Positions 29,118 through 38,165 of a stretch of 64,000 nt of DNA are shown piece by piece (within the stretch, counting starts at the first letter, position 1; each line of letters starts with the position of its first letter). The notes under the pieces are model-generated. The model saw only the letters and a program-made list of their open reading frames with translations, was not told the DNA's origin and did not search any database. Origin of the DNA: Streptomyces sp. CC208A (GTDB taxonomy: Bacteria; Actinomycetota; Actinomycetes; Streptomycetales; Streptomycetaceae). The stretch spans positions 1-64,000 of the forward strand of contig NZ_JASCXN010000008.1 of the NCBI RefSeq assembly GCF_030010625.1. The letters run 5' to 3'. Both the position numbers and the translations under genes were made by a program.

Positions 29118-29852
29118 CTACGTACGCCACCAGGGCTCGCGTACGTAACGGCTCTCCGTGGCGGTGCAGCCCAGGCCGTTGGAGACCTCCTCCGCGTCCA
29201 GGTTCCAGCCGACCACCCCGTCGCCCTTCCGGCTCAGCTCGATCAGCCGGGCGTCGGCGGTGCGGGTGCCGTCGGTGACCCGGCACTCCACGATCGAGGT
29301 CCACGCCTGTCCGTCGAGCGCCGAGAGGAAGAACAGGAACGGCAGGACGACGACGGTGAGGAGCAGGGCCACGACCTGCTCCGCGCCCGCGGCGCGGCGC
29401 AGCCACGGGGGAGGGCGGTAGCCCGGATCGTGCGAGGCGCCGTGCGAGCGGTGCGGACGGCGCCGCCCGGTCCGGTACTCCACCACCACGCCCGCACGGA
29501 GCGCGTACGCGGCGAGCGCAGTCGCCAGCCCCCACCACGGCCCGAAGAGACAGGTGTCGATGACGCCGACCGCGAGCGGGTTCACGAGGGTCAGCGCCAC
29601 GCGGCGCAGGGCGGCCGCGGGGCCCCGGCCGCCGGGCACGGCGCCACGCGCCGCGAAGACGCCGAAGACGACTCGGGAGACGACGACGGCGAGCACCGAA
29701 CCGAGCAGCGGATCGGTGATCACCATGCCGAGCAGCACGTCCGGCCAGTTCGCCGGCTCCATGCCCACGAACACGTCCCGCACCGCGTCCCCGCCGCCCA
29801 CCGTGTACGCGACCTTGGCCACGGGCACGGCGAGCGCGAGCGCCATCAGCAC
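29118..29852 (-). CDS. Unrecognised membrane protein, possibly started from CTG
   Basis: About 244 residues from GTG 29852, with helices near residues 1-20, 45-68, 85-115 and 160-180, then an external C-terminal domain with a cysteine pair (ECRVTDG; LGCTATES). I do not recognise the family. In the same frame the coding pattern continues 38 codons upstream to a CTG at 29966 that overlaps the GreA-like gene's stop as CTGA, exactly where ATGA coupling would be expected. The extra segment is charged (DRDLEEERRADRKGG), as a cytoplasmic leader would be. The true start may therefore be the CTG; 29852 is the conservative choice. Confidence 0.6.
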   Translation of the reverse strand: MLMALALAVPVAKVAYTVGGGDAVRDVFVGMEPANWPDVLLGMVITDPLLGSVLAVVVSRVVFGVFAARGAVPGGRGPAAALRRVALTLVNPLAVGVIDTCLFGPWWGLATALAAYALRAGVVVEYRTGRRRPHRSHGASHDPGYRPPPWLRRAAGAEQVVALLLTVVVLPFLFFLSALDGQAWTSIVECRVTDGTRTADARLIELSRKGDGVVGWNLDAEEVSNGLGCTATESRYVREPWWRT

Positions 29853-29962
29853 GGTGTGCCCCGGCCCGCCCTTGCGGTCCGCCCGGCGCTCCTCCTCCAG
29901 GTCCCGGTCGACCGGGTGCCGGTCGGTCGGGGCCCGGTCGGCACCCGTCTCGGCCGAGCCGG

Positions 29963-30439
29963 TCAGGAGCCGCCGCCCGGCGCGCCCACGGAGAGGACGA
30001 CGGCGGTGGTCCGGCCCAGCGGCGTCGCGTACGCGACGCTGTCCCCGGCCGCGTGCCCGAGCAGCGCCCGGCCGAGCGGACTGTCGGCGGTCACCAGGGC
30101 GGGATCGTCCGCGTCCGCGAGCTCGCCGATGTGCACGGTCGACTCCGACCCGTCGCCGAACCGCACGCTCACCGTGCTGCCCACGCCGACCTTCCCGGCC
30201 GGCGGCGCCCCCGCACGCGAACCCTCCCGCAGCCGCTCCTCGATCTCCTCGATCCGCGCGTCCAGCCGGTCCGCCTCCGTGGCCCGCCGCAACTCGTCGG
30301 CCTGATCGGCCTGGTCACCCGGCTCCCCGGCGTCACCGAGCGTGGCGGCGACGTGCGCCCGTTCGGCGCGCAGCTCGGACAGTTCACGGTTCAGCGCCGC
30401 GCGGGCGGCCTCGCTGATGGGCTCCGGTCCAGCGGTCAT
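29963..30439 (-). CDS. GreA/GreB-family transcription factor
   Basis: A 158-residue protein. The N-terminal half is an antiparallel coiled coil (EAARAALNRELSELRAERAH to RIEEIEERLRE), as in Gre factors that enter the secondary channel of RNA polymerase. The C-terminal FKBP-like domain shows VGVGSTVSVRF and SPLGRALLGHAAGDSVAY, the conserved Gre signature. The usual acidic tip (two neighbouring Asp/Glu between the helices) appears as LGDAGEPGDQADQADE, so cleavage activity is possible but uncertain. ATG 30439 follows GGGAG. It may be coupled to the membrane protein downstream through the CTGA overlap. This is likely an accessory paralogue, not the housekeeping greA. Confidence 0.85.
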   Translation of the reverse strand: MTAGPEPISEAARAALNRELSELRAERAHVAATLGDAGEPGDQADQADELRRATEADRLDARIEEIEERLREGSRAGAPPAGKVGVGSTVSVRFGDGSESTVHIGELADADDPALVTADSPLGRALLGHAAGDSVAYATPLGRTTAVVLSVGAPGGGS

Positions 30440-30652
30440 GACTGCTCCCGTCGTGCGGTGGCGGGGACGAAGAACGACGCTTCCATTCCGACATCACCGT
30501 GAAATCCCGTCAAATCGCACGAAGCGTCGCCTCGGGCGCCCGGGGGCTTGGAAAACCGCTGGCGCCTTCCGCGGGCGGGGCGTTAGCGTGACCGCGATGA
30601 TCACTCACTCCTCACGCCGATGGGGGGTCCTCACCGCGCACGGTGCATGCTG

Positions 30653-32179
30653 ATGAGCACGCCCGTGCGGGAGGACACCCGCCTTTCCCTCTGGCGGCGC
30701 GCGCGTGCCTACGCCGTACCGCCCGCCACGATCGAGACCGCCACCGCCCGCCGCCTCGCCGGCGACTGGGCCGGCGCCTGCGCCGCGGCCGGCGTCGACC
30801 TCGACCTCGCACCCCGGACACTGGCCAGGACCCACGGCACCGAACTCGCCACGCGCGTGCGTGCCGACCTCCGCCGCCTCGCCCCCGACCTGCTCCGCCG
30901 GCACCTGCCGAGAACCGCCCCCGACGGCCTGCTCCGCCCCGGCCTGACCGTCACCCTGGCCGTCTACGACGCCCACGAGGGCGGTGGCCGGAAAGGGGAA
31001 CGCCCGGTCCACCTGGTGGCCCGCACCGCCCCCGCCTGGGCCGACGCCGGCCAGCGGATCTCCCTCGCCCTCTGGGACGGCCCGCCCGCCGGCACGGACC
31101 CGCGCGGGCGGAGCCCGTACGACCCGGCTGCCGTCGCGCACCCCCACCCGCACCCCAGCCGCCGCTTCCGGTTCGACCTCCACCGGCACCTGTGGGACGC
31201 CACCCGCGCCGGAGAGCTCCGCACCAGATCCGGCGCCGACCGGCTGCCGGCCCTCCCGGCCGCCCCCGACGACCCGCCAGGACCCGGCTGGGCCGTGGAC
31301 CGCTGGGCGGCCGAGGCCCGGCTCCTGCTCGCCGCGGACGGCGGGAACCCCGGCCCCGTCGTCGTACGCCTCGGAGCCCGGCACCGGCTCCTCCTCACCC
31401 TGGAGGAGGACGGGAGGGCCCGTACGGAACCCGCACCGGCGGCGAGAAGACCGGGAGGAACCCCGGGGCGCGGACCGGCCGGTCACCCGGCCGCCGGCCG
31501 CCGCGGTGACGCCGGTACGCCCCTGCTCCCCGACGCGGCGACCTGGATCCTACCCGACCTCGCGCTGCTCCGCGCCGGCCTGGTCACCCCTGACGACCTC
31601 CACCCGCTCGTCGCCGAGGCACTGGTCCCCGGACACCGGCACGTCCCGGGCGCCCGCCCGGCCGGAACGGCGGACGGACCGCGGTTCGTGGAGTGCCGGG
31701 GGAGCGTGCACCGCATCGGGCTCGTCGACGGCGTCCTCGTGCCGCTCGACCACGACCCGGACGAACTCCGCCGGGAGGAACTGCTCGTCGCCCTCTCCGG
31801 GACACCCCTCTCCTGCCTCCGGGCGATCGACGAGGCCCGCCGCAGGCCCGACTGCCTCAGCGGCGTACGCGAACGCCTCGCCCACGGCGACACGGCCGGC
31901 GCGCTCGCCGCGGTCGAAGCCCTGCTCGGCCCCGGCGCCGCCCTCCGGGACGGTCCGCTGCGCCAGGCCCTGGAACGCGCCGCCGAACGGAAGGTCCTGC
32001 ACGGGCTCTACCGGGCGGGCCTGCGCGCCACCGGCCCCGAACCCTCGTCCGCATCCGCATCCGCATCCGATCCCGATCGCGGCCGTCTCCGGCGGTCCCG
32101 CAGCCCCCGGTACGACGCCCGCGCGGCCCGCCGCCGTCTCGCCCGCCGCGACCACCCGCGCCACGCTCTCGCCCGCTGA
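30653..32179 (+). CDS. Unrecognised protein linked to a MoxR-VWA module
   Basis: A 508-residue, Arg/Ala/Pro-rich, apparently soluble protein; I know no named domain in it. The N-terminal part (to about residue 290) alternates Arg-rich helices with strand-like segments (VTLAVYDAHEGGG; VHLVARTAP). A low-complexity Pro/Gly linker follows, and the C-terminal third (from WILPDLALLRAGLV) is helical. It ends in a Ser/Ala/Asp then Arg-rich tail. ATG 30653 is used; ATG 30647 is also possible and neither has a strong ribosome site. It is followed by a MoxR ATPase and a VWA/metallopeptidase-like gene on the same strand, so it may be an adaptor or substrate of that module (inference). Confidence 0.7.
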   Translation: MSTPVREDTRLSLWRRARAYAVPPATIETATARRLAGDWAGACAAAGVDLDLAPRTLARTHGTELATRVRADLRRLAPDLLRRHLPRTAPDGLLRPGLTVTLAVYDAHEGGGRKGERPVHLVARTAPAWADAGQRISLALWDGPPAGTDPRGRSPYDPAAVAHPHPHPSRRFRFDLHRHLWDATRAGELRTRSGADRLPALPAAPDDPPGPGWAVDRWAAEARLLLAADGGNPGPVVVRLGARHRLLLTLEEDGRARTEPAPAARRPGGTPGRGPAGHPAAGRRGDAGTPLLPDAATWILPDLALLRAGLVTPDDLHPLVAEALVPGHRHVPGARPAGTADGPRFVECRGSVHRIGLVDGVLVPLDHDPDELRREELLVALSGTPLSCLRAIDEARRRPDCLSGVRERLAHGDTAGALAAVEALLGPGAALRDGPLRQALERAAERKVLHGLYRAGLRATGPEPSSASASASDPDRGRLRRSRSPRYDARAARRRLARRDHPRHALAR

Positions 32180-32353
32180 CCTGCTGACGCGCTGACCCGG
32201 TGACGCGTTGACCCGCTGATCTGCCGTGCCCGTCCGCCGACGGCGCGCGCCCGGCCGTCCTCGGCCTTTCCGCCGCTTCTCCATCGCTTCCCCCTCCTTC
32301 TCCTTCTCGCTCGCGTGCCCCGGCACGCCCGCACCCACCCCAGGTGATCACCC
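32180..32353. other. Gap with short direct repeats before the MoxR gene
   Basis: The first 45 bases after the stop contain imperfect 9-10 base repeats of the type GCTGACNCG (CTGCTGACGCG, CTGACCCGG, TGACGCG, TTGACCCGC). The rest is C/T-rich on the plus strand. No gene is visible. Confidence 0.5.
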
Positions 32354-33571
32354 ATGCACACCCACGCCCCCGCGACGGCCGCCCCGCTCGACGTCGCCTC
32401 CGACCTCCTCGCCCTGCTCGGCGACACCCGCACCGAGCCCCGTGCCGACGACCAGCTGGAGGCGCTGACCCTGGCGGTCGCCGCCGACCTGCCGGTCCTC
32501 CTCTGGGGCGAGCCAGGCATCGGCAAGACCGCGGCCCTCACCCGGCTCGCCGAGGAGCTGGACCTGCCGCTCACCACCGTCATCGCCAGCGTCCACGAAC
32601 CCACCGACTTCTCCGGGCTGCCCGTCCTCGGCGACGACCCGGCCGCGCGCGGAGTGACGATGGCGCCGCCCGACTGGGCCGTCCGCCTCGTCCGGGAGGG
32701 CGGGGGCCTGCTCTTCCTCGACGAGCTGTCCACCGCGCCGCCCGCCGTCCAGGCCGCCCTCCTCCGACTCGTCCTGGAGCGCCGGGTCGGCACCCTCACC
32801 CTGCCGCCCGGGGTACGGATCGTGGCCGCCGCCAACCCCCGCGCCTCGGCCGCCGACGGCTGGGAGTTGAGCGCGCCGCTCGCCAACCGGTTCGTCCACC
32901 TGCGGTGGACCCACGAGCACGAGGTCGTCGTCCGCGGCCTCGGCGGCACCTGGCCCCGCGTCACCCTGCCCCGTCTCGACCCGCTGCGGCTCCCCGAGGC
33001 GGTGGACCGGGCCCGCCGGGCGGTGTGCGGGCTGCTCGGCGCCCGGCCGCCGCTCGTCCACCGGCTGCCGGCGGAGGAGACCCGCCGGGGCGGCCCCTGG
33101 CCCTCGCCCCGCAGCTGGGACATGACGCTGCGTCTGATCGCCTTCGCGACCGTCGCGGGCTCCTCCCGCGAGGTCCTCTCCCTCCTGGTCCGCGGCACCG
33201 TCGGGGACGGTCCGGGCTTCGAACTCCTCGCCTGGCTCGACCGGATGGACCTCCCCGACCCCGAGGACCTCCTCGCCGACCCGGCCGGCGCCGTGCTCCC
33301 CGAACGCGGCGACCGGCGCCAGGCCGCCCTCGAAGGCGTCGTCGCCGCCGTCCGGGAACGCCCCGCCCGCGACCGCTGGGACGCCGCCTGGGCCCTCCTC
33401 GCCCGCGCCGCCGAGACCGGCCCGCCGGACCTCGTCGTCGTCCCCGCCACCACGCTCGCCGCACTCCGCCGCGACGACTGGGACGTCCCCGTCGCCATCG
33501 AACGCCTCGCCGGGGCCGTCGGCCTCTCCCGGCGCGCGGTCCGGCCCGCCGCGACGCGGGGGCGCCGATGA
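32354..33571 (+). CDS. MoxR-type AAA+ ATPase
   Basis: A 405-residue ATPase. LLWGEPGIGKTAAL near residue 50 is Walker A, GLLFLDELSTAPP is Walker B and VRIVAAANPRA is sensor 1. The length and this arrangement fit MoxR/RavA-like proteins, which assemble into rings and act as chaperones together with VWA-domain partners. ATG 32354 follows AGGTGATCACCC. The stop overlaps the start of the VWA-like gene by four bases, so both proteins are made together. The target of the pair is unknown. Confidence 0.88.
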   Translation: MHTHAPATAAPLDVASDLLALLGDTRTEPRADDQLEALTLAVAADLPVLLWGEPGIGKTAALTRLAEELDLPLTTVIASVHEPTDFSGLPVLGDDPAARGVTMAPPDWAVRLVREGGGLLFLDELSTAPPAVQAALLRLVLERRVGTLTLPPGVRIVAAANPRASAADGWELSAPLANRFVHLRWTHEHEVVVRGLGGTWPRVTLPRLDPLRLPEAVDRARRAVCGLLGARPPLVHRLPAEETRRGGPWPSPRSWDMTLRLIAFATVAGSSREVLSLLVRGTVGDGPGFELLAWLDRMDLPDPEDLLADPAGAVLPERGDRRQAALEGVVAAVRERPARDRWDAAWALLARAAETGPPDLVVVPATTLAALRRDDWDVPVAIERLAGAVGLSRRAVRPAATRGRR

Positions 33572-34846
33572 GCACCCCCGCTGCCTCTCCTGCCTCCGCC
33601 GCCTCCGTCCGCCCGGCCGGGGAGGCCCTCGACCACGACAAGCTGTACACGGCCCGGCTCTACGCCGTCCGCGTCCGCCCCTACCTCGCCACCGCCCTCT
33701 TCGCCCTCCGGGTCGTGCCCTCGCGTCACGTCCCCACCATGGGCGTCGACCGGCACTGGCGGATGTACGTGTCCCCGGCCTTCGTCGACCGCACACCGAT
33801 GCGGGAACTCGCCGGCGTCTGGGTCCACGAGGTCGCCCACCTGCTCCGCGACCACCACGGCCGCGGCGACCGCCTCGCCCGCGACCTCGGCTCCGGCGAC
33901 GACGAGGCCGAACGCCTCCGCATGAACATCGCCGGCGACTTCGAGATCAACGACGACATCTACGGCGACGGCCTCCCGCGCCCCGCGGGCGCCCTCCACC
34001 CCGGCATGATCGAGATGGCCACCGGGCTGCTCATGGAGGACTACCTCCGGGCCGTACGCATCACGCCCCGCACCCCCGAGATGGCCTGGCTCGACTGCGG
34101 CAGCGGCGCCGACGGCCGCGACCGCGCGTGGGAGCTCGGCCCCGACGGCGCCGACGGCCTCAGTCCCCAGGAGCGGGAGGCCGTCGTGTACCGCGTCGCC
34201 CAGGGCATCACCGGTCTGCCCGGCACCGCCCCCGAGGGCTGGCGGCGCTGGGCCGAACAGGTCTGCCACCCGCCCCAGCCCTGGCGCGAACTCCTCGGCG
34301 CCGCCCTCCGCGCCGCCGTCTCCTCGGCGGGCGCCGGCGACGACTACACCTACCGCCGCCCCGCCCGCCGCGCCGCCTCCCTCCCCGGCGTCGTCCTCCC
34401 CGGCCTCCGTCGCCACCCTCCCCGCGTCGGCGTCGTCATCGACACCTCCGGCTCCGTCTCCGACGCCGAACTCGGCAGCGCCCTCCTCGAAGTCACCGCC
34501 CTCACCCGCGCCCTCGGCGGCCGCCGCGACCTGGTCACCGTCGTCTCCTGCGACGCGGCCGCCCACACCGCCCAGCGCCTCTGCGCCGCCGCCGAGGTCC
34601 CCCTCGTCGGAGGCGGCGGCACCGACCTCCGCGCCGGCTTCGCCCGCGCCCTCCGCCTCACCCCCCCGCCCCGACGTCCTCGTCGTCCTCACCGACGGCC
34701 AGACCCCCTGGCCCGAAGCCGCCCCCTCCTGCCGTGTCGTCGTCGGCCTCTTTCCCCGCCCACCCGTCTCGGGGCCGGACGACGACGAGGACGGCATGGC
34801 TCCGGACCGGCCGCCGGGGTGGGCGCGGGTGGTGGAGATCGGGTGA
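33568..34846 (+). pseudogene. VWA-like/metallopeptidase-like partner of MoxR, one-base frameshift
   Basis: With one C removed from the C7 run at 34661-34667 the gene encodes 425 residues, ending RVVEIG at TGA 34844. HEVAHLLRDHH from residue 87 is a zinc-protease-like HExxH-type helix. VGVVIDTSGSVSD from about residue 288 is the metal-ion site of a VWA fold, and TDGQTPWPE lies after the frameshift. This combination is the predicted metallopeptidase/VWA (DUF2201) family that travels with MoxR ATPases. The start overlaps the ATPase stop as ATGA. The deduced protein beyond the run fits the family well, so the shift is either recent or a sequencing error. Without correction the protein gets an unrelated Arg-rich tail. 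Confidence 0.75.
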
Positions 34847-34855
34847 ACGGGATGG

Positions 34856-34985
34856 GATCCGGCATCCGGGATCCTGGATCCCATACCTCGGATCCAACAT
34901 CCGGGACATTGGATCCAATGTCCCGGATCCGAGATCCACCCTCCTGGATCCAAGATGTCGGATCCAGGATGTCGGATCCGTCTTC
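34856..34985. repeat. GGATCC-rich palindromic intergenic element, copy 1
   Basis: This 130-base stretch contains GGATCC or close variants about every 10-20 bases. A perfect 30-bp palindrome at 34899-34928 is centred on GGATCC at 34911-34916, and further imperfect palindromes flank it. It lies after the VWA-like gene and before the oxygenase gene. A related element is at 41366-41430. It could act as a terminator or cruciform, or be a mobile palindromic repeat. Confidence 0.75.
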
Positions 34986-35031
34986 CTGACGAGCGGGCTC
35001 CCGTACGCCCCGCCCTGCGTAGCCTGAACCC

Positions 35032-35928
35032 ATGAGGCAGGACGCCGATCCCGGGCTCTTCGGGCCCCGCTCCGTGACCTGGCAGCTGCACAGTGATCCG
35101 GTGATGTGGATCGCCGGGGTGCGGGCCCTGTACCTCCAGGCCCTGCACCCCGTCGCCGTACGCGGAGTCATGATCAACAGCAGCTTCCGGGAGGACCCCT
35201 GGGGGCGGCTCATGCGGACGGCGAGCTTCGTCGGGACGCTCAGTTACGGGACGACGGAGGCCGCCGAGGAGGCGGGCGCGCGGGTGCGGAGGATCCACCG
35301 GCTGCTCGGGGTGGACGACCCCGCGCTGCTGCTCTGGGTGCACTGCGCCGAGATCGACTCGTACGTCTCGGTCGCACGGCGCTCCGGACTGCCGCTGACC
35401 GGGGGGCCGGCCGACCGGTACGTGGACGAACAGCGCACCTCCGCGCGGCTCGTGGGGCTCGCCCCCGCGACCGTACCGGGTACGGAGGCCGGGCTCGCCG
35501 CGTACTTCGACTCCGTGCGCGGCGAACTCGCCGCGGGCGAGGACGCGCACGCCGTGCTCGACTTCCTGCGCAGACCGCCCGTGCCGCCGGCGCTGCTCGC
35601 CGGGCGGGCGCTCGTCTGGCGGCGGATCAGCTCGCTCGCGTACGGCACCCTGCCGGACTGGGCCCACGCCCTCTACGGCCGGCCCGTACCGCCCGCCGCC
35701 ACCGTCACCCGGCGCCTCACCGCCACCGCCGGCCTGCTGCGCCGCATCCCCGCGGAGCTCCGCTGGCGGCTTCCGCCCCGCCACATCCTCCGCGCCATGG
35801 ACCGCCTCGGTCCGGACGCCCGGCCCGACCCGTACACACTGTCCGAGCGTGCGGCCATACTGGACGGGCCGGAGAGCGTGCACGAAGACGACGGGGGCGA
35901 CGGCACACGATGGGGGACATCAGACTGA
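35032..35928 (+). CDS. MpaB/DUF2236-family oxygenase
   Basis: A 298-residue helical protein. ALYLQALHPVAVRGVMINS near residues 30-50 and FREDPWGRLMRTASFVGTLSYG just after match the DUF2236/MpaB family. So do GVDDPALLLWVHCAEIDSYV and the RISSLAYGTLPDWAH region. The family includes latex-clearing protein and the fungal oxygenase MpaB, in which conserved His/Arg residues hold a heme b. Substrates of the bacterial members are mostly unknown. The start at 35032 lies 47 bases after the palindromic element. It overlaps the kinase gene by 19 bases, so the two are probably co-transcribed. Confidence 0.85.
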   Translation: MRQDADPGLFGPRSVTWQLHSDPVMWIAGVRALYLQALHPVAVRGVMINSSFREDPWGRLMRTASFVGTLSYGTTEAAEEAGARVRRIHRLLGVDDPALLLWVHCAEIDSYVSVARRSGLPLTGGPADRYVDEQRTSARLVGLAPATVPGTEAGLAAYFDSVRGELAAGEDAHAVLDFLRRPPVPPALLAGRALVWRRISSLAYGTLPDWAHALYGRPVPPAATVTRRLTATAGLLRRIPAELRWRLPPRHILRAMDRLGPDARPDPYTLSERAAILDGPESVHEDDGGDGTRWGTSD

Positions 35929-38141
35929 TCCAGGGGCGCTACCGCCTGCACGAGGTCATCGGACGCGGCGGCATGGGCGAGGTGTGGCGCGCCACCGACG
36001 AGGCGCTGGGCCGGGGGGTCGCGGTCAAGTGCCTCAAGCCGCTCGGCCCGCACCAGGACGCGGGCGTGCAGACCGTGGTCCGGGAGCGGTTCCGCCGCGA
36101 GGCCAGGGTCGCGGCGGGGCTCCAGCACCGGGGCATCACCGTCGTCCACGACTTCGGCGAGTACGAGGGCGTGCTCTTCCTCGTCATGGAGCTCCTGGAG
36201 GGCCGCAACCTCAGCCAGCTCCTCGCCGCCGAGGCCAGGAACCCGCTGCCGGTCCACGAGGTCGTCGACATCGCCGACCAGGTCGCCGACGCCCTCGACT
36301 ACACCCACCGCATGGGGATCGTGCACCGCGACCTCAAGCCCGCCAACATCATGCGGCTGCGCGACGGCACGGTGAAGATCTGCGACTTCGGGATAGCGCG
36401 CCTCGGGGCCGACATGGGGTTCACCTCGCGCCTCACCGGCACCGGCATCGCCATGGGCACCCCTCACTACATGTCCCCGGAGCAGATCGGCGGCGGCGAC
36501 ATCGACCACCGCAGCGACCTGTACTCGCTCGGCTGCGTCCTGTACGAACTCGCCACCGGCGCGCCGCCGTTCGACCTGGACGACTCCTGGGCCGTCCTCG
36601 TCGGCCACCGGGACACCGTGCCGAGGCCGCCGCGCGCCCACCGTTCCGAGCTGCCCGACTACTTCGACCGGCTCGTGGTCGACCTGCTCGCCAAGGTGCC
36701 CGACCAGCGTCCGAGGGACGCCTCCGACCTGCGCCGCCGCATCGTCGACGGCCGTACGACCGGTGGCGGTACGGCCATCGGCGGGACGCGCCCCCTGCCG
36801 GTCCCGGAAGCGGGCGGCACGCCCGCGTGGGCCCGGAACCTCACCGGCGGGCCCCGACCCGCCGCGCCCGGCGTACCCCGCGTCGCCGGCCACGATCCGG
36901 CCGCGGCCGTCCTCACCACCGAGTGGACCACCGCGGGGCCGGGCACCGAGGGCTCCGACGGCCCGGCCCGGCCCGCGGCGGACGCCACGTCCGAACTGCT
37001 CGCCGTGCTCGCCGCCCGTCACCGGGCGGGCCTCGGCCTCGGCCGGCTCGGCCGCTGGACGGAGGCGGAGGAGCTACACCGTTCCGTCGCAGGGGACCGG
37101 ACCCGGGTCCTCGGCCCCGACCACCCCGACACCCTGGCCAGCGCCTACGAGGTCGCCTTCGCCCTGGGCCGCCTCGGGCGCACGGCCGAGGCGCTGGAGG
37201 CCTTCGAGCGCGTCGCCGAGGCCCGGGACCGCGTCCTCGGCCCCGACCATCCCGACACCCTGGCGGCCCGTCAGGAGCGCGCCTACACCCTCGGCCGGCT
37301 GGGCCGGCACGCCGAGGCGCACGCGCTCTACGCCGACGTCCTCACCGTCCGCGAGCGCACGGCCGGTCCCGACCACCCCGACACCCTGCGCTGCCGCCAC
37401 AACCTCGCGTACACCCTTGCCCGGCTCGGGCGCCTGGAGGAGTCGTACCGTACGGCCCTGGCGGTCGCCGACACCCGGACCCGGCTGCTCGGTCCCGACC
37501 ACCCCGACACCCTCGTCACCCGCCACGAACTCGCCCACACCCTGGGCCGCCTGGGCCGGGCCGAGGAGGCCCTCGACCAGTACCGCGCTGTCGCCGAGGG
37601 CCGCGCCGCCTCGCTCGGCCCCGACCATCCGGACACCCTCGCAGCCCGCTACGAGACCAGCGCCTGCCTCGGCCGGCTCGGGCGGGCCGCCGACGCGCTC
37701 GCCGTCTGCCGGGACCTGGTCGCCGTCCGTACGCGGACCCAGGGCGCCGACGCCCCGGAGACCCTGCGCGTCCGGCACGCCCTCGCCGTCCACCTCGCCC
37801 GGCTCGGCCACTGGCAGGAGGCGCTCGACACCGTCCAGGCGGTGCACGCGGCCCGTCGGCGGGTCCTCGGTTCCGACCACCCCGACACCCTGCGCAGCCT
37901 CCGCGAGACCGCCGCTGTCCTCGGCCGCCTCGGCCGCTGGAACGAGGCCCTCGCCCCGTTGCGGTCCCTCTCCGAGGCCCGCGGCCGGACCCTCGGCCCC
38001 CTGCACCCGGACACGCTCACCGCCCTGGCCGAGCTCACCCACTGCCTCGACCGGCTCGGCCGCCACACCGAGGCCGACGCCGTCCGGCGCGGCGGCACCG
38101 CGGGCACGCCCGGCGGGCCGACCGCCACCGACGCCCGCTGA
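35910..38141 (+). CDS. Ser/Thr protein kinase with kinesin-light-chain-type TPR repeats
   Basis: The protein has 743 residues. The kinase domain covers about residues 8-275: IGRGGMGEVWRA (glycine loop), VAVKCLK (lysine), HRDLKPANIM (catalytic loop) and CDFGIARLG (metal site). A 60-residue Pro/Gly linker follows, without PASTA repeats or a clear membrane helix, so it looks cytoplasmic. From about residue 360 there are eight 42-residue TPR units, each marked (L/A)GPDHPDTL and LGRLGR. They probably bind proteins. ATG 35910 overlaps the oxygenase gene. At DNA level the TPR region is a 126-bp tandem repeat, so repeat number may vary between strains. Confidence 0.9.
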   Translation: MGDIRLIQGRYRLHEVIGRGGMGEVWRATDEALGRGVAVKCLKPLGPHQDAGVQTVVRERFRREARVAAGLQHRGITVVHDFGEYEGVLFLVMELLEGRNLSQLLAAEARNPLPVHEVVDIADQVADALDYTHRMGIVHRDLKPANIMRLRDGTVKICDFGIARLGADMGFTSRLTGTGIAMGTPHYMSPEQIGGGDIDHRSDLYSLGCVLYELATGAPPFDLDDSWAVLVGHRDTVPRPPRAHRSELPDYFDRLVVDLLAKVPDQRPRDASDLRRRIVDGRTTGGGTAIGGTRPLPVPEAGGTPAWARNLTGGPRPAAPGVPRVAGHDPAAAVLTTEWTTAGPGTEGSDGPARPAADATSELLAVLAARHRAGLGLGRLGRWTEAEELHRSVAGDRTRVLGPDHPDTLASAYEVAFALGRLGRTAEALEAFERVAEARDRVLGPDHPDTLAARQERAYTLGRLGRHAEAHALYADVLTVRERTAGPDHPDTLRCRHNLAYTLARLGRLEESYRTALAVADTRTRLLGPDHPDTLVTRHELAHTLGRLGRAEEALDQYRAVAEGRAASLGPDHPDTLAARYETSACLGRLGRAADALAVCRDLVAVRTRTQGADAPETLRVRHALAVHLARLGHWQEALDTVQAVHAARRRVLGSDHPDTLRSLRETAAVLGRLGRWNEALAPLRSLSEARGRTLGPLHPDTLTALAELTHCLDRLGRHTEADAVRRGGTAGTPGGPTATDAR

Positions 38142-38165
38142 GTCGGCCCCGACCGCACTGATTTA

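Noticed and set aside
34661..34667. Programmed frameshift in the VWA-like gene
   Set aside because: Restoring the family sequence needs one C fewer, and no slippery-site architecture with a downstream structure is evident; an error or mutation is simpler.
30653..34846. The MoxR-VWA set as an anti-phage system
   Set aside because: MoxR-VWA pairs occur in some defence systems, but no nuclease, integrase or phage sensor is adjacent, so the claim is unsupported.
34856..34985. Serine/aspartate-rich peptide frames through the GGATCC element
   Set aside because: The open frames only translate the repeats (DPGS-like peptides) and have no ribosome site or family resemblance.
37110..38060. Regularly spaced repeats that could suggest a CRISPR array
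   Set aside because: The 126-bp period is coding, in frame, and encodes TPR units; there are no unique spacers.
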